This document shows positions 43,023-52,485 of a stretch of 64,000 nt of DNA, piece after piece. Position numbers and translations under genes: made by a program. Source of the DNA: a virus. The notes beneath the pieces were generated by a model, which worked only from the letters and a program-made list of their open reading frames with translations, did no database searches and had not been told where the DNA came from. The stretch is from IMG/VR virus record IMGVR_UViG_3300028197_001229, positions 1-64,000 of that record; one strand, given 5' to 3'. The stretch's first letter is position 1, and each line of letters opens with the position of its first letter.

Positions 43023-46000
43023 AACGTCAGCTGGCAAAAGGCGAGTACCCTGAGTGGTGCAAGTCTAGCCCGCCAAATTCGTTAAATAAAAATAGAACTA
43101 TAGATGGTGTACTTCACTTTGCAGGTGTGGGTAAAAAACCTGCAGATGTTATGTTTGTTGCCCCATGTGTATTATTCGAGGAGGCTAATGATCGGACATC
43201 TCCGGCAAGACTATTAAAAGGTCCAGCATCTAATCTGTTTTTACGGAATCTAAAAAGAGTTGGTTTTAACACCGACGAAATATATTATACAACATTATGT
43301 AAATACACACTTCCAATGGGTCGTAACATGCGCCCAAAGATGGAAGATTTACGTTGGAGTCAAACAATAATTGAAAAAGAGATTGAAGAAGTATCTCCTA
43401 AAATAATTGTTTGCTTGGGGAAACAAGTTTTTGATTTCTTTGTTGATTTCAAAGCTACATTTAAAGACGTACACGGTGGGTTTTTCCACAGTACTTATTA
43501 TGACTGTTTGGTTTATGTTACGGATCAGCTTACTACTTCTTTCCTTAAGCCTGAATACATAAGTCGTTCCATAACCGATTTAGCTTGTGTAAAGCGACAT
43601 CTAGACGATGTAGCTGGAGTAGGTATACCCACACACCCAATAGACTATAAAACAGTCTCTACACGTACTGAGTTAGTTAAACTGTTTTCTGATATTGAAG
43701 CTCTTAAGCCCTCTGTACTAAGTGTAGACTGTGAGTGGGCAGGTGATACCTATATTAGTGGTACACTAAGATCTATTCAGCTATGTTGGGCACCGGGTAA
43801 AGCAGCTTACATAATGTTCAGGGACCAAGCCGGTTTATGGGTTTGGGATAAGCCGCAACCAGACATCTATAAACAAGTTGGTAACTTTCTTAACAAAGGT
43901 TATAAGTTTATAGGTCATAACTTGTGTGCTGACTTTATGTGGATGCATCATTGTTTAGGTGTTGATACTTATCAGAAATGTGCGTTTGACACTATGTATG
44001 CTGAGTTCTTGTTAGATGAGTATGCAGACTTAAAGTTAGAACGTTTATCACTTAAGTACACGGACCTCGGTCGTTACGACACAGAGTTATTCTTAACTAA
44101 GAAAAAATTAAAAATAACATCTGATGAAGGTTATGGTCGTATACCAGACGACGTACTTATACCTTACGCTTGTAAGGATGTGGATGTTGTAATGAGGGCT
44201 TATCCCATTTTACTACAAAAGCTTTATGCGGAAAAATTAAATTCATATTATTTCGATATAAACTTACCATATGTTGCCGACTCGTTTTTTGAAATGGCTC
44301 TTGCCGGGTTACCTATAAATAGATCTTATCTAGATGTAATGCGCTCGGTGTTCACAAATAATGAAACTCTGCTACTGCTCGAGCTTAGGATGAGTCTTAA
44401 AGAAGAAGCTAATCTCTTTCTAGCAGAAAAGCTCTACAAAGCATTCGGCCAAGCTGGTTACACTCTGTTTAGTGAATTGGTTCAACTAGACAATCGTAGA
44501 TTTGAACTTAGAGAACAACTGTATACTTACCCAGAGTTAGATACAACATATGTTCCTTGGGATTCTGCTAAATATTCTTCTGCAAAAATTATTGCGATGT
44601 ATTCTGAACCACTTGAAATAAAAGAAAATTTATCTTCAAGTGAAAAATCTGAATGTATTAAAGAACTAACAGATGTACATAATAAATGTTTAACTAAACT
44701 TAAAAGCCTAGTAAATCCGGAATCGTTTCCTGAATTTCTACCTTTGTTTGAGCATTGGTGGGACGCAAATGAGTTTAAAATAAGAAGTGATGCTCATAAA
44801 CGACGTTGGTTATTTTCTGTAAAAAAGTTTGAACCTGTAAAGACTACTAAGAAAGATGGTGTCCAAATGCCCTGGGAGTCTGTTTTGAAGTTGGATAAAG
44901 CTAGACAATTAGAGCATTCACCATCTACTGATAAGGAAACTATACAAATACTATCTGAGAAATGTATTTTAGTTTCTCGGGTCTTGGAGTTAAACTCTGT
45001 AGGCAACATTGTGAAGATGTTTCTTAAAGGTCCAGATGCTAATGGTAAAGAACAAGGTCTACATAAATGGATACAATCTGATGGTAGGCTTCACTGTAAT
45101 TTTGCTACAACAGAAACTGGTCGTCCTCGTACTTGGAATCCTAACGTATTGAACTACCCAAAAGCTATTACACGTCCGATCGAAGCAGCTTTCAAGCGGT
45201 TAGGTCAGGACAAACCTTACAGCTTACGATCATGTGTAGAGGCTCCAGAAGGTTGGTGTCTTGTTGACGCTGATTTGGAAACTGCAGAGGTGCTTGGATT
45301 AGCTTATATATCTGGGGATGATGAGATGATAGATGTCTGTTCTTCCGGAGATAAGAACTTCGTACAGATAAACTCGGATAAAGCAGAAGAATATTCCATA
45401 CCGTGGATTCGCTTTAAAGGAATTGATTGTGCCAGGTTAGAAAATATAGCCGATCACGACGATTGCTTGATACTTGATAACTCTGGTGAGTACATACGAC
45501 CGCTTAGGGATATGCACTGGGAGATGGCCGAGACAATGCACAGTAAATCTAGAGAAGAACTAGATGCGGATATAGATAGGCTTGCTGGTAAGATAGGTAT
45601 GTTTTCTATACCATATGGTGCGTCACCTAAGTTACTCGAAAGAACCATTGAGAGTATCACAGGTATAAAGCCTGATCCGGATATTGGTGAAAAGTTAATA
45701 GATGCTTATGAAACTAAGTTTCCTGTAGCTGCAGCTTTTCTGAAAGCACAGGAAGCTTGCGTAGAGGAGCCCGGTTACTATAGATCGATATCAGGTAGGG
45801 TTCGTCATTTTCATACACATGGGTTATCTACAGAAGGTTTATCGGAACGAGCCCGAAAGTCTCTAATGGCTCCACTAGCTAGGGAAGCTAGGAACTATCC
45901 TATGCAAGAGATTGTTGCTGCTACTATGGCTAGAGCTGTTAATTCTTTAGTTGCTGAGTTTAAAGCACGCGGTATGAGTGCTAGACCTATGATACTACTA

Positions 46001-46195
46001 CACGACGCATTGACTGTACTTAGTCCTATAGAAGAAAGATGGGAAGTCCGAAAACTTTTGCAGAAATGTATGAGTGACGGTACAACCTGGGATGTTAATA
46101 GTAAAACACTTCAGTTTGCTATAGATGTTGACTTTTCATTTAGGTGGGGTATGAAACCATCTAAAGAAGAATCATTATTACTAAACACACAATAG
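43010..46195 (+). CDS. DNA polymerase, family A, with N-terminal UDG-like domain and 3'-5' exonuclease
   Basis: 1061 residues from GTG 43010; the next ATG (43150) would cut into the first domain. Residues ~35-195 resemble the uracil-DNA-glycosylase superfamily: GPASNLFLRNLKRVGF (71-86), YYTTLCKYTLP, EVSPKIIVCLGKQV (127-140); the usual motif A GEAPG and a final HPS are not evident, so activity is doubtful. The exonuclease has SVDCEWAGD (D240, E242), FIGHNLCADF and a YACKDVD motif III. Polymerase motif A VDADLETAEV (D753), motif B R857...K861 then MFSIPYG (F865 at the sugar-discrimination position), motif C LLHDALTV (H998, D999). Fused UDG-exo-pol proteins are known in some phages. Confidence 0.85.
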   Translation: MSEIKRQLAKGEYPEWCKSSPPNSLNKNRTIDGVLHFAGVGKKPADVMFVAPCVLFEEANDRTSPARLLKGPASNLFLRNLKRVGFNTDEIYYTTLCKYTLPMGRNMRPKMEDLRWSQTIIEKEIEEVSPKIIVCLGKQVFDFFVDFKATFKDVHGGFFHSTYYDCLVYVTDQLTTSFLKPEYISRSITDLACVKRHLDDVAGVGIPTHPIDYKTVSTRTELVKLFSDIEALKPSVLSVDCEWAGDTYISGTLRSIQLCWAPGKAAYIMFRDQAGLWVWDKPQPDIYKQVGNFLNKGYKFIGHNLCADFMWMHHCLGVDTYQKCAFDTMYAEFLLDEYADLKLERLSLKYTDLGRYDTELFLTKKKLKITSDEGYGRIPDDVLIPYACKDVDVVMRAYPILLQKLYAEKLNSYYFDINLPYVADSFFEMALAGLPINRSYLDVMRSVFTNNETLLLLELRMSLKEEANLFLAEKLYKAFGQAGYTLFSELVQLDNRRFELREQLYTYPELDTTYVPWDSAKYSSAKIIAMYSEPLEIKENLSSSEKSECIKELTDVHNKCLTKLKSLVNPESFPEFLPLFEHWWDANEFKIRSDAHKRRWLFSVKKFEPVKTTKKDGVQMPWESVLKLDKARQLEHSPSTDKETIQILSEKCILVSRVLELNSVGNIVKMFLKGPDANGKEQGLHKWIQSDGRLHCNFATTETGRPRTWNPNVLNYPKAITRPIEAAFKRLGQDKPYSLRSCVEAPEGWCLVDADLETAEVLGLAYISGDDEMIDVCSSGDKNFVQINSDKAEEYSIPWIRFKGIDCARLENIADHDDCLILDNSGEYIRPLRDMHWEMAETMHSKSREELDADIDRLAGKIGMFSIPYGASPKLLERTIESITGIKPDPDIGEKLIDAYETKFPVAAAFLKAQEACVEEPGYYRSISGRVRHFHTHGLSTEGLSERARKSLMAPLAREARNYPMQEIVAATMARAVNSLVAEFKARGMSARPMILLHDALTVLSPIEERWEVRKLLQKCMSDGTTWDVNSKTLQFAIDVDFSFRWGMKPSKEESLLLNTQ

Positions 46196-46210
46196 AATTA
46201 TTGCTAATTT

Positions 46211-46231
46211 TACGTTATATATAATTGGTAC
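46211..46231 (+). promoter_or_regulatory. Promoter-like element upstream of the SSB candidate
   Basis: TACGTTATATATAATTGGTAC is nearly the same as the element at 52998-53020. It contains TATAATTG, one mismatch from the Bacteroidota -7 box TAnnTTTG. GGTACC (46227-46232) and GGTATC (46239-46244) can form a small hairpin ending in CATTCCTTTTTG, so a terminator for the polymerase operon may overlap it. A gene start follows at 46309 after an A/T-rich leader. Confidence 0.5.
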
Positions 46232-46308
46232 CACACATGGTATCATTCCTTTTTGTTATGTATTCACAAGATACTGAATTAAACTAACCAAATAAAAAAA
46301 TATACATT

Positions 46309-47592
46309 ATGTTAATAGGTGGATCCCAAGCAGATAGTTCCCGGAGTTTTACTCACGGGTTCTTTCACGATGGTGTTAAAAGCACCCAGTTTAAAGCGTC
46401 GTCTCAATATTTCTTGAGACTATTGCCGGCATTTGATCAGGACAAACAAGGTACTCCTGATTTTGAAAGTTCACACGTACCTTACCGGAATAAAGAGCTT
46501 CCGGAAGATTGGAAAACCAAAACTCCTGGCTTTAGTAGCTGGTTTTTTGTGGTTCAAGGTTATACGTTCTTTGGAAAAGGAAACGTATCGCTATTGTCTC
46601 CGTTGTCCGCTGTTCACGGTGGTCACAGTAAAGTTGGTAAGGATCCTATACTGGACATCCGTAACTTTGCTGAGAAATCTGACGATCCGTTGGTACGTCA
46701 GCTTACAGAGGATAAAAGTTTCAAAGAGCGTGCAGCAGCACCAACTCCGCGTTACTTTGTTCTAACTAACGTACTGTTGATGACAGATCTTAATAGTAAG
46801 CGTACTGAGAATCAAGTCGGGATTTTCACAAATGCTGCTTGGACAGATCTTAAGGGTAAGCTTGCTGGACGTGCTGGACGTAACGACGAAGTTATTTCCC
46901 GCGACTGGGAAGATTTCTTGTATGGCGACGTCACGCATCCATCGGAGGGTCTTGCTGCAACAGTAAGGGAGACTTCTGCTGAAGCTAATGAATCTATACG
47001 ATTTGCTGGCATTCATTTTGCAGACGCACCCGGTCGTCTTGATGGTCATCAGAAGTGGGATATTACAGATAACCCTGGTGCTTTGACTAATCGTTACAGT
47101 ATATCTGATGACGAAAATGTTACTAGAATTTGGTCTTATGACGAGATACTAGAGTATCTTGTCCAGGATGGTATTGTTCCTTATGACATTATTGAGCGCG
47201 CTTGCTCTCAGTACGCTGAAAATGACATACCAAAGCAATCAGGCCAAGCAAAGGAAGCAACATACTCCATACCTAGTCAAACTACGGTAGAAAGTGATGT
47301 GGAAGAAAACGCTCAGGAAGCTAATACCTTAGGTACTAGTAGTACACCAACACCACCAGCCGAAAAGGTTGCTGAAGTTGCACCTACTCCACGTGTACCC
47401 GTAGAAGCATCCGTAGGTAATACCACTGAACCGGAAGTAGGAGCTGCTACTGAAGCAGATTCTAGTCCCGACGTAGCTCGTTACAATGACTTGGCTGCTA
47501 AGTTTAAGGATAATCCAAACAACTTAGCAGCGGAAGAACTTCCAGAGTTTTTTGACTTATGTGCAAAACTCGGAGTTTCTCCTAACAGCTAA
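46309..47592 (+). CDS. Putative gp32-like ssDNA-binding protein
   Basis: 427 residues. SSQYFLRLLPAFDQDKQG (about 31-48) matches the 'fRlLPp' segment common to phage single-stranded-DNA-binding proteins, and the middle is a beta-rich core with aromatics (SWFFVVQGYTFFGKG). From about residue 300 the tail is low in complexity and rich in Thr/Pro/Val/Glu, ending with a helical stretch. A T4 gp32-like tail that contacts replication proteins is plausible. Own promoter candidate upstream and strong terminator downstream imply high, separate expression, as expected for a stoichiometric protein. It lies next to the RecA-like gene. The OB fold itself is inferred. Confidence 0.55.
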   Translation: MLIGGSQADSSRSFTHGFFHDGVKSTQFKASSQYFLRLLPAFDQDKQGTPDFESSHVPYRNKELPEDWKTKTPGFSSWFFVVQGYTFFGKGNVSLLSPLSAVHGGHSKVGKDPILDIRNFAEKSDDPLVRQLTEDKSFKERAAAPTPRYFVLTNVLLMTDLNSKRTENQVGIFTNAAWTDLKGKLAGRAGRNDEVISRDWEDFLYGDVTHPSEGLAATVRETSAEANESIRFAGIHFADAPGRLDGHQKWDITDNPGALTNRYSISDDENVTRIWSYDEILEYLVQDGIVPYDIIERACSQYAENDIPKQSGQAKEATYSIPSQTTVESDVEENAQEANTLGTSSTPTPPAEKVAEVAPTPRVPVEASVGNTTEPEVGAATEADSSPDVARYNDLAAKFKDNPNNLAAEELPEFFDLCAKLGVSPNS

Positions 47593-47605
47593 AACTTGAA
47601 TAATT

Positions 47606-47635
47606 AAGTCGGGGGTCATCTGGCCCCCGACTTTT
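47606..47635 (+). terminator. Strong rho-independent terminator
   Basis: AAGTCGGGGG (47606-47615), loop TCATCTGG, CCCCCGACTT (47624-47633), followed by TTAT. A perfect 10-bp GC-rich stem. It ends 17 bases before the RecA-like ATG at 47652, so it closes the SSB unit and may attenuate transcription into the recombinase operon. Confidence 0.85.
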
Positions 47636-47651
47636 ATACCAACAAAATATA

Positions 47652-48926
47652 ATGCCAAGAAAGAAAAAAATAGTTGAAACTCCTAGTTGTGAGTTCAATC
47701 TTTTGGAAGACAATAGTTTTTCAGATCAAGTAAAAGAAACAATGTTGGCTATGGCCAGCAAACGAAAGTCAGCATCCTCTGTTACAGCTATGTCTGATCT
47801 ACAACGTGAGTATGTAACCTTAGACAGTTTTTACATGCAGGCAACCCTGGGTATGTGTGGTCTCCCGCATGGTACACTGTTAGAGATATTAGGACAAGAC
47901 GGTGTGGGTAAGAGTTCTTTGATATTTACCATAGCAGGCAATGCTATGGCACAAGGTTCTCCATTTTTTTACGTGGAGACAGAAGGTAAGCCAATGAATG
48001 ATGAACGTGTTCGTAGGTGTCTACATCCCGACCCAACAGCTGCAGAAAACATTTTTTCTAAAATTACTATGCAGACTTGCGATGACATACCAAGTATGGT
48101 TGCAGCGTTAGAAGATTTTGTAGAAGTTTGTCGTAACCAGATTGGCGTGCCTAAAAGTACTCCACTTGTTTGCGCTGTAGATTCTTTTTCAAAGCTTATG
48201 TCTCCTAACGAAGCTATGGGTAGATCGTTCTATGCTGAGGATGCTAAAAAGAAAGAATTTGGTACTGACAAGGTCAATTTTGGACATAGTAAATTTGCTC
48301 ATCAGTGGTGTAGAATACTTCCATCTTGGTTAAAGCAGAACAATGTTGTGTTAATGATTGTATCGCACCAGAATCAGCAAGTAAGTACAGGTTTCGGTGG
48401 TGGCAGTTTTATGTCACCTGAGGTTGCTGCAAGCTATAACCGTACAAAGATTGGTGGTAATGCTTTTAATCAAAACGCAGCATTGCAATTAATACTTACA
48501 CGTAAGGGTGTGGCAAAACGTGGTACAGAAAAAGTGGGTTCTATAATAAAGGCAACTGTGGCAAAAAACTCTTACGGGCCGGAAGGCGGATTCTTTGAGT
48601 TTGAAGTAGTAGGTCGCCCATACCTCGATACTGAGACATGGAAACAACCTTCTCTTTATATGGGAAACACTACAGCAGCTTGGCTAGCTACTAACAAGCA
48701 CTGTGGTGTAGTGGAAACCCGAAAACGTTATTCGTGTGAAGAGTTGAATATAGTTGGTGAAACAGCAGAAGACTTTTATCCAAAATTTATGGATAGTCAT
48801 CTCAAGGACGAACTTGGTTCTCAACTTAACATTGTTGGTTACACTGTTACAGACACTGCTAACGACGAACTTGAAAAATTAGAAGATGAAACTGAGCAAG
48901 TACAATCTGAAACTGACACTGAGTAA
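47652..48926 (+). CDS. RecA/UvsX-like strand-exchange recombinase
   Basis: 424 residues. Walker A EILGQDGVGKSSL (78-90), YVETEGKP (catalytic Glu region, about 107-114), Walker B LVCAVDSFS (172-180), and L1/L2-like loops around VSHQNQQVSTGFGGGSF. The C-terminus is acidic (LEKLEDETEQVQSETDTE). Known role: filament formation on ssDNA and strand invasion for recombination-dependent replication. It follows a terminator and overlaps the next gene by 41 bases. RecA versus UvsX subfamily cannot be separated by eye; RadA-like proteins are the main alternative. Confidence 0.8.
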   Translation: MPRKKKIVETPSCEFNLLEDNSFSDQVKETMLAMASKRKSASSVTAMSDLQREYVTLDSFYMQATLGMCGLPHGTLLEILGQDGVGKSSLIFTIAGNAMAQGSPFFYVETEGKPMNDERVRRCLHPDPTAAENIFSKITMQTCDDIPSMVAALEDFVEVCRNQIGVPKSTPLVCAVDSFSKLMSPNEAMGRSFYAEDAKKKEFGTDKVNFGHSKFAHQWCRILPSWLKQNNVVLMIVSHQNQQVSTGFGGGSFMSPEVAASYNRTKIGGNAFNQNAALQLILTRKGVAKRGTEKVGSIIKATVAKNSYGPEGGFFEFEVVGRPYLDTETWKQPSLYMGNTTAAWLATNKHCGVVETRKRYSCEELNIVGETAEDFYPKFMDSHLKDELGSQLNIVGYTVTDTANDELEKLEDETEQVQSETDTE

Positions 48927-49383
48927 ACTGAACATAGTCATAGATTCTGACTCGGATTGGGAAGCTATACTTGATACAATATACGAACGGATTGACGTAA
49001 CAGTAGGTCCTTTTTATAGGGAAATAGCGAATAGAGATTTCCTTTTAGTTTACGAAGATAGATACCCCCTATATGCAGATATGCATAGGGGGGTTAAGTC
49101 TTCTTTTGTGTCGCGTATAGTAAACAATGATTTGGAATGTTTGGTACTAGTACATGACTCAGTTTTATCTGGGTTGGACGGGCTTTACATAGCATATGCT
49201 ACTGAAGAAAGGAACAACATGGAGCTGTTATTTGCAGCAATTAAATTTGATTTAAACTTTTACTGCAAACAGTTAAAAGTTAAATCTAGTATAGGACATG
49301 GTGGGGATAATGATATAAACTTAGCAATAGTGCCTGTAGCATCCCTATTAAGTTCGGACAAAGAATATCAATACGAGCCGTAA
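48886..49383 (+). CDS. Unknown 165-residue protein
   Basis: The only ATG start available lies 41 bases inside the RecA-like gene, in a different frame. Alpha/beta sequence with VTVGPFYREIANRDFLLVYE and ECLVLVHDSVLSGLDGLYIAY. No family recognised. It is immediately followed by the GTG-initiated gene at 49384. Position in the recombinase operon is the only functional hint. Confidence 0.45.
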   Translation: MKLSKYNLKLTLSKLNIVIDSDSDWEAILDTIYERIDVTVGPFYREIANRDFLLVYEDRYPLYADMHRGVKSSFVSRIVNNDLECLVLVHDSVLSGLDGLYIAYATEERNNMELLFAAIKFDLNFYCKQLKVKSSIGHGGDNDINLAIVPVASLLSSDKEYQYEP

Positions 49384-49827
49384 GTGGATAATATACACTA
49401 CCCTTTACAAGGAGTAGCTTATTATTTTCTTCGCCGCAGACGTAAGCCAGAAATTTGTTTCTGGCATTTAAATCATACTTCGTACGAAAAGGTCATAGGA
49501 CCGCTACCTACCAAGGAGTTTGACAGTGAAGGTTCAGTTATCTTCGAGGACATACACAGTTATTTAAATCAATTTAACAAACACATGTACGTAGATAGAG
49601 GAAACCCTCCTCGTCTAGGTGATATGATACTGTATATTCCTGATGACACTGCAACTATCTATGACAAGATTATAGGAGCGTTCTTCGTTTCAAGAAGTTT
49701 GTTTGACAGTTTTCAAGTCGAATGTAGTTTCGTAGATTTTACACCTGATGACAGATATGGATTTGTCTTAGTTGATCACAAATTTATGAACAAAAATATT
49801 ATTCACGAAATAACCCAATCACTATGA
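49384..49827 (+). CDS. Unknown 147-residue protein (GTG start)
   Basis: Starts with GTG directly after the previous stop. The N-terminus (YPLQGVAYYFLRRRRKPE) is basic, then beta/helix with CFWHLNHTSYEKV and RLGDMILYIPDD. No family recognised. The end overlaps the next ATG (ATGA). If the GTG is not used, the next ATG (in NKHMYVD) would remove nearly half of the protein, so GTG is preferred. Confidence 0.45.
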   Translation: MDNIHYPLQGVAYYFLRRRRKPEICFWHLNHTSYEKVIGPLPTKEFDSEGSVIFEDIHSYLNQFNKHMYVDRGNPPRLGDMILYIPDDTATIYDKIIGAFFVSRSLFDSFQVECSFVDFTPDDRYGFVLVDHKFMNKNIIHEITQSL

Positions 49828-50375
49828 CAACCAATCCCGGTACACCATCACCACCAGATCCGTTTTACAACAAACATGTTGTTTACGTTTATCCTGCAAT
49901 AGATGCTTATACCAATATGCATCCACGGCATCCTGATACTCCTTGCACTCTTGTACTTGAGCACACCAAAGGCTCTGAAGTTTTAGATCATAAAGTTTAC
50001 GAGTTACATACAACACTAGTCTCGGCAAGAGATTGGGATCCTGTTATAGAAACTATAAACGTATACTATAATGTTTCTGGGCCTAGTACATACATGGTGA
50101 GTATACACAACTTGTCTCTTATACAGAGGGCTGCCTGGTGGTGGTCTAGGCGTTGTATGCTACCCGATCCAACATGGAACAGTAATCATGTCCAGAAGGA
50201 CATTGTGAATCATTATAATGGTCCTGCTATAATTACAGCAGAGGAGCGTTTTAATTTTAACGTAAACTTAGCTTGTTTGTCACTAGGTGAAGATGTTATG
50301 CAATCTAATGCATACAAATCTATTGACGATCAGTTTTTAAATTTTAAAAAATTATGGCAATTAGTGCGAAGTTAA
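49824..50375 (+). CDS. Unknown 183-residue protein
   Basis: ATGA overlap with the upstream gene. Pro/Asp-rich start (NPGTPSPPDPFYNKH), a beta-rich middle (THLVLEHTKG-like VLEHTKGSEVLDH), and a Trp-rich segment (AAWWWSRRCM) that may be buried or membrane-adjacent. No family recognised. Its last 22 bases overlap the RecQ-like gene. Confidence 0.45.
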   Translation: MTTNPGTPSPPDPFYNKHVVYVYPAIDAYTNMHPRHPDTPCTLVLEHTKGSEVLDHKVYELHTTLVSARDWDPVIETINVYYNVSGPSTYMVSIHNLSLIQRAAWWWSRRCMLPDPTWNSNHVQKDIVNHYNGPAIITAEERFNFNVNLACLSLGEDVMQSNAYKSIDDQFLNFKKLWQLVRS

Positions 50376-52000
50376 AACCTAGAGAAGTTAAATCCTGTGG
50401 AGACAGCTACTTAAAGGGGTGTCAGAAAATAGAAGAAGTTTTAAAAGAACTAAATTTTGGCTCATTACGAGAGGGTCAAGATCAAGCCGTTATGAACTTA
50501 TTAATGAAGCGGGATACACTTTGTGTATTACCCACAGGCTTCGGTAAGTCTGCTATATACATTGTACCTACTCGTGCACTAGAATGGAAAGCTCTTATAT
50601 TTAGTCCCTTAGTATCACTTATGAAAGATCAAGTTGAGTCACTTTGGGATAAAGGTTATAAGGCTGGTCAAATATCCTCTGGACAAACTGCTTCTGAAAA
50701 TAACGCAGTTATAGCTGATTGGGAGCGAGGTGATCTTCAATTTTTGCTTGTTGCACCCGAACGTTTGCAAAACGAGCAGTTCGTTGACATGATGCGTTGT
50801 TATAAACCTAACATGGTTGTAGTAGATGAGGCTCACTGCGTTTCACAGTGGGCACATAGCTTTCGCCCAGACTATGTAAAGATAGGAGATTTTGTTTCTG
50901 ACATTTCTCCGGAAGTTGTTTTAGCGTTAACTGCAACATTGACTCCAGACATGGAAACTGATGTAAGAGATACATTAACAATAACTGGGGCTGAGAGGAT
51001 AACATTTTATCCACAACGTAGGAATCTTACGTTTGAAAGATATCCTTACAGTATAGATGTGTTACGTTCTACACTTAACAGTATGAGTGGTAGCACTATT
51101 GTTTACTGCTCTACACGTAAGAAAACACAGGAGTTATATACTACACTAAAGGGTCAGATAACAGGAGACTGTTTAGTCTACAACGGCGGTATGAGTTCTG
51201 ACGAGCGAACAACTAGTCAAAACTTGTTTATGAGTAATGACGTTAGGGTTATGTTTGCTACGAATGCATTCGGACTAGGTGTTGATAAGGGTGACATACG
51301 TTGTGTCGTACATGTTGATATTCCAGGCTCGGTCGAGCAATATGTACAGGAAACTGGACGTGCTGGACGTGATGGTGGAGATTCTAGGTGTATACTATTA
51401 GAGGACGTTAGATCTATATCTACACAACAGTGGTTCTTAGAAACTACATATCCTGACGAGCAAACTATCCGATCAGTGTACACTATATTCTCAAATGTTG
51501 CTGACTCTAACGGAGTAGCCCGGTTAACTAATGTTGACGTTGCTAAAAAATTAAATCTCAATGCAGCATATGTTACTTCTGCTAAATCAGTGCTTATAGC
51601 AAATAACGTTATAGAATCAAAACCCTCAAAAACAAAAATATGTAAAGTTAAAATTATTGACAAGGAATCTACCGAAGACTTACTAGAAAGTGTTCAAACA
51701 TATGGTCATCCAGTTAATGATTTCTTTGAAGTAAATATTGAGTTTCTTTCTGAGCAGCTTGGTATAGCCCCGCCCACACTTAAGTCTAAACTTTCAAAGT
51801 TGGATAAAGAAGGCGTAATCATTTACATAGCTCCATTTAGGGGGAATCCAGTTACACTGTTGGGTGACATAACTTTGGTGGATTTTAAATCCTGTGATTC
51901 TAAAAGAAAGATTGCTCAAAACAAACTTGTAGATTTACTAGAGTTTTTAAAACTCGAAAATAATGAGAAACATGAATATCTAACAGAATATTTTTCATGA
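50354..52000 (+). CDS. recQ: RecQ-like DNA helicase
   Basis: 548 residues. Motif 0 FGSLREGQDQAV (35-46), Walker A LPTGFGKSAIY (59-69), motif Ia FSPLVSLMKDQV, DEAHCVSQWAHSFRPDY (158-174; the RecQ aromatic-rich loop follows DEAH), motif III ALTATLT, motif V ATNAFGLGVDKGDIR and motif VI QETGRAGRDGG. The region after ~370 is a winged-helix-like domain; no cysteine cluster for the RecQ zinc site is evident, so this is a shortened or phage-type RecQ. Known role: 3'-5' unwinding of forks and recombination intermediates. It overlaps both neighbours. Confidence 0.85.
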   Translation: MAISAKLKPREVKSCGDSYLKGCQKIEEVLKELNFGSLREGQDQAVMNLLMKRDTLCVLPTGFGKSAIYIVPTRALEWKALIFSPLVSLMKDQVESLWDKGYKAGQISSGQTASENNAVIADWERGDLQFLLVAPERLQNEQFVDMMRCYKPNMVVVDEAHCVSQWAHSFRPDYVKIGDFVSDISPEVVLALTATLTPDMETDVRDTLTITGAERITFYPQRRNLTFERYPYSIDVLRSTLNSMSGSTIVYCSTRKKTQELYTTLKGQITGDCLVYNGGMSSDERTTSQNLFMSNDVRVMFATNAFGLGVDKGDIRCVVHVDIPGSVEQYVQETGRAGRDGGDSRCILLEDVRSISTQQWFLETTYPDEQTIRSVYTIFSNVADSNGVARLTNVDVAKKLNLNAAYVTSAKSVLIANNVIESKPSKTKICKVKIIDKESTEDLLESVQTYGHPVNDFFEVNIEFLSEQLGIAPPTLKSKLSKLDKEGVIIYIAPFRGNPVTLLGDITLVDFKSCDSKRKIAQNKLVDLLEFLKLENNEKHEYLTEYFS

Positions 52001-52485
52001 TACCACAAGAACATCCAAAGTTTAAGAAACATGTAAGCTATTTAGTAGACATGATACAACGTACTAAGGGTATGACACCATACTTTACTCGTACTGAAGA
52101 GTTTGAAAACCCAGAAGATATAGCTGCATCTGAATGGGTTACATGTGGTAAATGTTCTAAGCGCGTCAGTGTTTCGGATGAATGTAAATGGTTAGATACT
52201 GGTTCCGTCAAGTTTTTAGAAAATGTAAAATATACAAAATGTTGTGGTAGAACGTTAGAACCGGAAATGTGTACATTTGTATGCGTTTGCTGTGAGCGTC
52301 CTGCTGTTTACATAACTCCGCACTCTAACGAAACTGGATTCGAATACAAGCCAGGTCAAATCTACCATATAGACGCATGTAGCGAATGCGACGGAACGGG
52401 TGGAATGAAATCAATGATTATAGAACAAACTGTTCACAACAAGTTAAATAATACTAAATCACAAGATAGTACAACGTCACAATGA
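51997..52485 (+). CDS. Cysteine-rich zinc-binding protein, unknown function
   Basis: 162 residues with 11 cysteines in pairs: C50-x2-C53, C63, C82-C83, C92, C96, C98-C99, C128-x2-C131. Segments FVCVCCERPAVYITP and YHIDACSECDGTGG look like zinc ribbon or treble-clef folds; the last (CSECDGTGG) is close to the DnaJ-type CxxCxGxG repeat but occurs once. ATGA overlap with RecQ-like gene. No enzyme motif is visible. Possible roles: nucleic-acid binding or protein-protein adaptor. Confidence 0.5.
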   Translation: MIPQEHPKFKKHVSYLVDMIQRTKGMTPYFTRTEEFENPEDIAASEWVTCGKCSKRVSVSDECKWLDTGSVKFLENVKYTKCCGRTLEPEMCTFVCVCCERPAVYITPHSNETGFEYKPGQIYHIDACSECDGTGGMKSMIIEQTVHNKLNNTKSQDSTTSQ

